Positions 4,984 through 7,913 of a stretch of 7,913 nt of DNA are shown here, piece by piece. How positions within the stretch are numbered: the first letter of the stretch is position 1; each line of letters begins with the position of its first letter. The stretch covers positions 1 to 7,913 of the forward strand of contig WQWP01000101.1 of the NCBI GenBank assembly GCA_009787485.1. Direction: 5' to 3'. The notes under the pieces are model-generated. The model did no database searches and was not told the DNA's origin. It worked only from the letters and a program-made list of their open reading frames with translations. A program made the translations under genes and the position numbers. Source of the DNA: Lentimicrobiaceae bacterium. GTDB taxonomy: Bacteria > Bacteroidota > Bacteroidia > Bacteroidales > WCHB1-69.

Positions 4984-6642
4984 ATGGTAAAGAAGTGCTG
5001 TAAATCACTCATAAATCCCCTTCAAATTTTGAAGGGGTGTCTCGCAAAGCGAGACGGGGTAGTTTATAACTGGAAAGAAAATTTATATCTTTTTTCATTA
5101 GCGGCGTTTCTCATTTCCTTGCCGACCTCCATTGCTTTAATAAGCATTACTGCCGTGGCATTGCTCATTGTTTGGATACTGACCGGAGATTATAAAAAAA
5201 AATGGAACAGATTGATACACAATACAAACGCCCTTTTATTAATGAGTATTCCTGTGGTGTACTTAATTGGGCTTTGCTTTACCCATAATTTATCTTTGGG
5301 ATTACAAGAATTTAATAAGAGCTTATATTGGTTCATTTTTGCTTTTGTATTAGGGTCTTCATCTCCCGTTTCATATATAAATACTTGCAGGTTGTTGGGC
5401 ATTTATATTTTAACGGTATCTATAGCCGCAGGAGTAGCTCTGTTCCAATTATTATTTATTGACGCTATCCATTTTTCCGATTTTAGAAAAGTTACATGGA
5501 TTGATCACATTCCCTTTTCGTATCAAATTGCTTTTGTGATTTGGCTCATCTTCTATTTTATTTACACCGGAAAGTTTTCATGGATTCAAAAATCTTTACT
5601 GTTTCTTCTTATTGTTTTCTTAATCATTATTTTATTTTCGTTAAAATCGTTTAATGCTTACCTTTACTTTGGCGTAATGTCGGTTACTGCATTACTGATG
5701 TTAATTTGGAAAACAAAAAAGAAGTTACTTAAATTTACTTTTTTGGGATTGTTACTTTTTATAACTGTTTTCCCCATAGCTTATGTATATCATTGTGTTC
5801 AAAGGTTTTATGATACTGTCGAATATAATGTTGATGAAATCGAAAAATACACTGCCCAAGGAAACAGATACTGGCATGATTTTAATTCTAAACTTAAAGA
5901 AAATGGAAATTATATGGGTTTATTTATCTGTGAGGAAGAACTAATTCCATTGTGGAACGCGCATAGCCAAAAAAAATATGATAGTAGAACTTCGACCGGA
6001 TATTCTTTGAGCCTTGTGATTCTAAGATACATGGCAAGCAAAGGGTTGACCAAAGATGCGGAGGGTTTTGCGCAACTTTCCCAGAAAGATATTGAAAACA
6101 TTGAAAATGAAATTCCTAACTATATTTATGCAGAAAACAAATTAAGTGTTTATCCTCGAATTTACGAAACGATATGGGAATTAGATCAATATGAAATAAA
6201 CCGGAATCCTAACAATAAAACTTTGGCACAGCGTATTGAGTTGACACTTTTAGCCGGCGATATTATCAATAAACATATTTGGGTGGGTATCGGTTTGGGA
6301 AATAATGCACAAGCCTACGAAAAAGCCATTGCGCAATCCAAATCGAAATTGACACGCCAAGTAACAGGATCTGCCCATAACCAATACCTTAATTATCTTA
6401 TTCGTTTTGGAATATTGGGCTTTTTATATATTATAGGAGTTTTAATATGGGTTTTTTTTAAAGGAAGAAAAAACAATCCTTTTTTAATTACCCTATTTTT
6501 TGCGAGTATGCTGGCGGCAAACTTCGGAGAAGCCAATTGGGAAACATTTATCGGCTTAAACTATTTTGCTTTTTTTATCTGTTTTTTGATGTGGATAACG
6601 CCAAAAAATATCTCCAATAAGCACACAGATGACACGGATTAA
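4984..6642 (+). CDS. O-antigen ligase/polymerase-like membrane protein (Wzy_C superfamily)
   Basis: A 552-residue inner-membrane protein expected to transfer or polymerise lipid-linked surface polysaccharide at the periplasmic face. Membrane helices lie at about 33-66, 83-101, 113-125, 138-160, 179-196, 203-220, 225-241, 249-268, 474-492 and 498-536, giving about 10-12 spans. A long soluble region (about 270-430) separates the last groups and contains text typical of Bacteroidota members: GNYMGLFICEEELIPLWN, ILRYMASKGLTKDAEG, DIENIENEI. The Wzy_C landmarks are QRIEL (416-420), HIWVGIGLGNN (431-441) and AHNQYLNYLIRFGILGF (464-480) with His465. Upstream, TWIDHIPFSYQ (171-181) also fits. The first roughly 28 codons are largely a double-hairpin repeat element, so the native N-terminus is uncertain. 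The next in-frame ATG is at residue 87, inside the membrane domain, so the annotated start is kept. The last seven codons (KHTDDTD) come from another inverted repeat. Ligase versus polymerase activity cannot be decided from sequence. Confidence 0.85.
   Translation: MVKKCCKSLINPLQILKGCLAKRDGVVYNWKENLYLFSLAAFLISLPTSIALISITAVALLIVWILTGDYKKKWNRLIHNTNALLLMSIPVVYLIGLCFTHNLSLGLQEFNKSLYWFIFAFVLGSSSPVSYINTCRLLGIYILTVSIAAGVALFQLLFIDAIHFSDFRKVTWIDHIPFSYQIAFVIWLIFYFIYTGKFSWIQKSLLFLLIVFLIIILFSLKSFNAYLYFGVMSVTALLMLIWKTKKKLLKFTFLGLLLFITVFPIAYVYHCVQRFYDTVEYNVDEIEKYTAQGNRYWHDFNSKLKENGNYMGLFICEEELIPLWNAHSQKKYDSRTSTGYSLSLVILRYMASKGLTKDAEGFAQLSQKDIENIENEIPNYIYAENKLSVYPRIYETIWELDQYEINRNPNNKTLAQRIELTLLAGDIINKHIWVGIGLGNNAQAYEKAIAQSKSKLTRQVTGSAHNQYLNYLIRFGILGFLYIIGVLIWVFFKGRKNNPFLITLFFASMLAANFGEANWETFIGLNYFAFFICFLMWITPKNISNKHTDDTD
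5017..5055. repeat. REP-like double hairpin inside the start of the membrane-protein gene
   Basis: Arm CCCCTTCAAA (5017-5026) and TTTGAAGGGG (5028-5037) are perfect complements. They are followed by GTCTCGC (5039-5045), AAA, GCGAGAC (5049-5055), then GGGGTAGTTT. Similar CCCCTTCAA...GAAGGGG sequences with a following short hairpin and GGGGTAGT are, from memory, dispersed in intergenic DNA of many Bacteroidota genomes. Here the element is read in frame as INPLQILKGCLAKRDGV. Confidence 0.7.
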
Positions 6643-6716
6643 ACAGATACTCATAGATTAAAACAGATACTCATAGATTAAATATGTTATCGGTGTAAAT
6701 CTGTGGCATCTGTGTG
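6622..6716. repeat. imperfect inverted repeat between convergent genes, possible bidirectional terminator
   Basis: CACACAGATGACACGGAT (6622-6639) and ATCTGTGGCATCTGTGTG (6699-6716) are complementary at 16 of 18 positions, with a 59-base interior. The left arm supplies the last codons of the membrane-protein gene, and the right arm ends eight bases before the GAPDH stop at 6724. Position between convergent genes suggests transcription termination in both directions. CACAGAT-type repeats are recalled as common dispersed elements in this phylum. Confidence 0.55.
6641..6680. repeat. perfect 20-bp tandem duplication
   Basis: AAACAGATACTCATAGATTA occurs at 6641-6660 and again at 6661-6680 with no mismatch. 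It starts within the stop codon of the membrane-protein gene and lies inside the larger inverted repeat. Identity suggests a recent slippage event. Confidence 0.9.
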
Positions 6717-6723
6717 TAAAAAA

Positions 6724-7728
6724 CTATTTCACACTATTCATATAAACAATAAACTCCACAATTTTGTGCGAATACCCCATTTCATTGTCATACCACGCTA
6801 CCACTTTTACAAAATTGGAATTCAACATAATACCGGCTCCTGCATCGAAAATAGAAGTTCTGGGGTCGCCGATAAAATCGGAAGAAACAACCGCATCTTC
6901 GGTATAACCCAAAATTCCTTCAAGCTCATTTTCAGAGGCATGTTTCATTGTGGCTTTAATTTCGTCGTAGGTGGTTTCTTTTTCAAGGCGGCAGGTTAAA
7001 TCTACTACGGAAACATTTAAGGTAGGCACGCGGAACGACATGCCGGTAAGTTTTCCTTTCAACTCGGGAATTACTTTGGTTACGGCTTTGGCGGCGCCGG
7101 TAGAAGAGGGGATGATATTGCCCGATGCGGCACGTCCACCTCTCCAATCTTTAGCAGAAGGACCATCCACCGTTTTTTGGGAGGCAGTCATGGCATGCAC
7201 TGTGGTCATCAATCCTTCCACTAAACCAAATTTTTCATGAAGTACTTTCGTGATGGGTGCCAAACAGTTAGTAGTACAAGAAGCATTCGATACAATGTTT
7301 TCGCCGTTGTAGTTTTTGTGGTTAACCCCCATAACAAACATCGGCGTGTCATCTTTTGAAGGGGCGGACATTACCACCACTTTTGCGCCGGCATCAATAT
7401 GTTTTTGCGCGGTTTCTTTCGTTAAAAACAAACCTGTAGATTCTACAATATACTCGGCGTCTATTTCATTCCATTTTAAATTTGCGGGGTCTTTCTCTGC
7501 AGTAACACGAATCTCTTGTCCGTTAACAATTAATTTTCCATCTTTTACAGCCACATCGCCTGTAAACTGACCGTGCACGGTGTCGTATTTCAGCATATAA
7601 GCCATGTAGTTAACGTCTAACAGATCGTTAATTCCTACAATTTGCACATCGTCTCTTTGCATGGAAGCGCGGAATACTAAACGTCCAATTCTTCCAAAAC
7701 CGTTGATACCAACTTTGATTTTTTTCAT
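6724..7728 (-). CDS. gap: type I glyceraldehyde-3-phosphate dehydrogenase
   Basis: A complete 334-residue GAPDH that oxidises and phosphorylates glyceraldehyde 3-phosphate to 1,3-bisphosphoglycerate with NAD+ in cytoplasmic glycolysis. The Rossmann motif GINGFGRIGR spans residues 7-16, with Asp35 after the second strand (GINDLLD) as expected for NAD preference. The active site SNASCTTNCLAP places catalytic Cys151, with partner His178 in TTVHAMTASQ. DGPSAKDWRGGRAASGNIIPSSTGAAKAV is the conserved substrate/phosphate-binding stretch, and AWYDNEMGYS (311-320) ends the catalytic domain. Length is normal and no key residue is missing. The ATG at 7728 begins exactly at the conserved MKKIKVGINGFGRIG. 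It is transcribed alone from a promoter about 45 bases upstream and is convergent with the membrane-protein gene. Confidence 0.98.
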   Translation of the reverse strand: MKKIKVGINGFGRIGRLVFRASMQRDDVQIVGINDLLDVNYMAYMLKYDTVHGQFTGDVAVKDGKLIVNGQEIRVTAEKDPANLKWNEIDAEYIVESTGLFLTKETAQKHIDAGAKVVVMSAPSKDDTPMFVMGVNHKNYNGENIVSNASCTTNCLAPITKVLHEKFGLVEGLMTTVHAMTASQKTVDGPSAKDWRGGRAASGNIIPSSTGAAKAVTKVIPELKGKLTGMSFRVPTLNVSVVDLTCRLEKETTYDEIKATMKHASENELEGILGYTEDAVVSSDFIGDPRTSIFDAGAGIMLNSNFVKVVAWYDNEMGYSHKIVEFIVYMNSVK

Positions 7729-7773
7729 AATGTATTGATTTAAGTGTTAATAACTTTGTTTGAATAAGGTTGG

Positions 7774-7781
7774 CAAAGATA
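7774..7781 (-). promoter_or_regulatory. -7 promoter box of gap
   Basis: On the minus strand TATCTTTG is a perfect TAnnTTTG match, 45 bases upstream of the GAPDH start. This implies a leader of roughly 40 bases. A TTG lies 24 bases upstream of it, longer than the usual 19-21 base spacing, so the -33 element is uncertain. Confidence 0.55.
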
Positions 7782-7831
7782 TTATTTTTATTCACTACTG
7801 ACCGACAAAAATATTAAAAAATTTGAGTATT

Positions 7832-7857
7832 AAAAAGGGCGATCAAATAATCGCCCT
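7832..7857 (-). terminator. intrinsic terminator for leftward transcription
   Basis: AGGGCGAT (7836-7843) and ATCGCCCT (7850-7857) form a perfect, GC-rich 8-bp stem with a six-base loop. Read leftward the stem is followed by TTTTT (complement of 7832-7836), the classic Rho-independent form. On the plus strand no T-run follows. It should end the transcript of a minus-strand gene lying to the right and insulate gap from it. Confidence 0.75.
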
Positions 7858-7913
7858 AAAGTTGTAATTTTGTTGTTCCTAAAGCAACAAATACAATGGG
7901 CGAAGAAAGCAAA
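7856..7913 (-). CDS. possible C-terminal end of a minus-strand gene (partial)
   Basis: One minus-strand frame is open from the right edge and reads LLSSPIVFVALGTTKLQL before a TAG whose last base overlaps the first base of the terminator stem. The leftward terminator argues that some minus-strand gene ends here, and this is the frame whose stop fits best. Only 18 residues are visible, so no family can be named. A competing plus-strand start (ATG at 7896, MGEESK to the edge) cannot be excluded. Confidence 0.25.
   Translation of the reverse strand, partial: LLSSPIVFVALGTTKLQL

Noticed and set aside
6703..7570. Plus-strand ORFs opposite gap (6703-6999, 6971-7240, 7316-7570)
   Set aside because: Antisense shadows of a highly conserved GAPDH gene.

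Overview
The window is most likely from a member of the Bacteroidota, probably a Bacteroidales-type genome. The DNA is AT-rich and Shine-Dalgarno sequences are weak or absent. Several perfect matches to the Bacteroidota -7 promoter box (TAnnTTTG) stand upstream of genes. The protein families also fit: a Bacteroidota-style O-antigen ligase-like membrane protein, a type I GAPDH, and a Mu-like transposase/repressor pair of the kind found in Bacteroidota transposable prophages. This assignment rests on recalled family features, not on a database search.

Layout. Positions 1-852 (minus) hold the N-terminal part of an AlbA_2/Schlafen-type ATP-binding protein that runs off the left edge. Positions 1057-3560 hold what looks like the early control module of a Mu-like element: transposase (minus, 1057-2586), a 58-residue helix-turn-helix protein (minus, 2598-2774, in the Ner position), and a divergent S24/LexA-like repressor (plus, 2874-3560). 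The repressor keeps every residue expected for self-cleavage. Between the two divergent units lies a dense regulatory block: a 44-bp nested dyad whose outer arms are themselves -7 boxes facing each other, followed by an 18-bp tandem direct repeat. No MuB-like ATPase and no phage structural gene follows the transposase, and the transposase lacks a recognisable C-terminal barrel. The module therefore looks like a remnant or a domesticated fragment.

A nitroreductase gene (plus, 3580-4113) begins only 19 bp after the repressor and may share its transcript. It is followed by about 870 bp without a convincing gene (4114-4983). That stretch is full of short-period repeats: a 15-bp palindrome abutting four perfect 11-bp direct repeats, a G-tract array with a G-quadruplex-type motif, seven degenerate units of 10-11 bp, and a perfect 9-bp hairpin.

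Positions 4984-6642 (plus) encode an O-antigen ligase/polymerase-like membrane protein. Its first roughly 28 codons are built largely from a double-hairpin, REP-like sequence. It converges on the GAPDH gene (minus, 6724-7728), and a long imperfect inverted repeat containing a 20-bp tandem duplication separates the two. The right edge carries a Rho-independent-type terminator for leftward transcription (7836-7857), suggesting that another minus-strand gene ends there.

The host genes (envelope polysaccharide, glycolysis, flavin oxidoreductase) show no obvious shared pathway. The coherent functional unit is the repressor/Ner/transposase switch.
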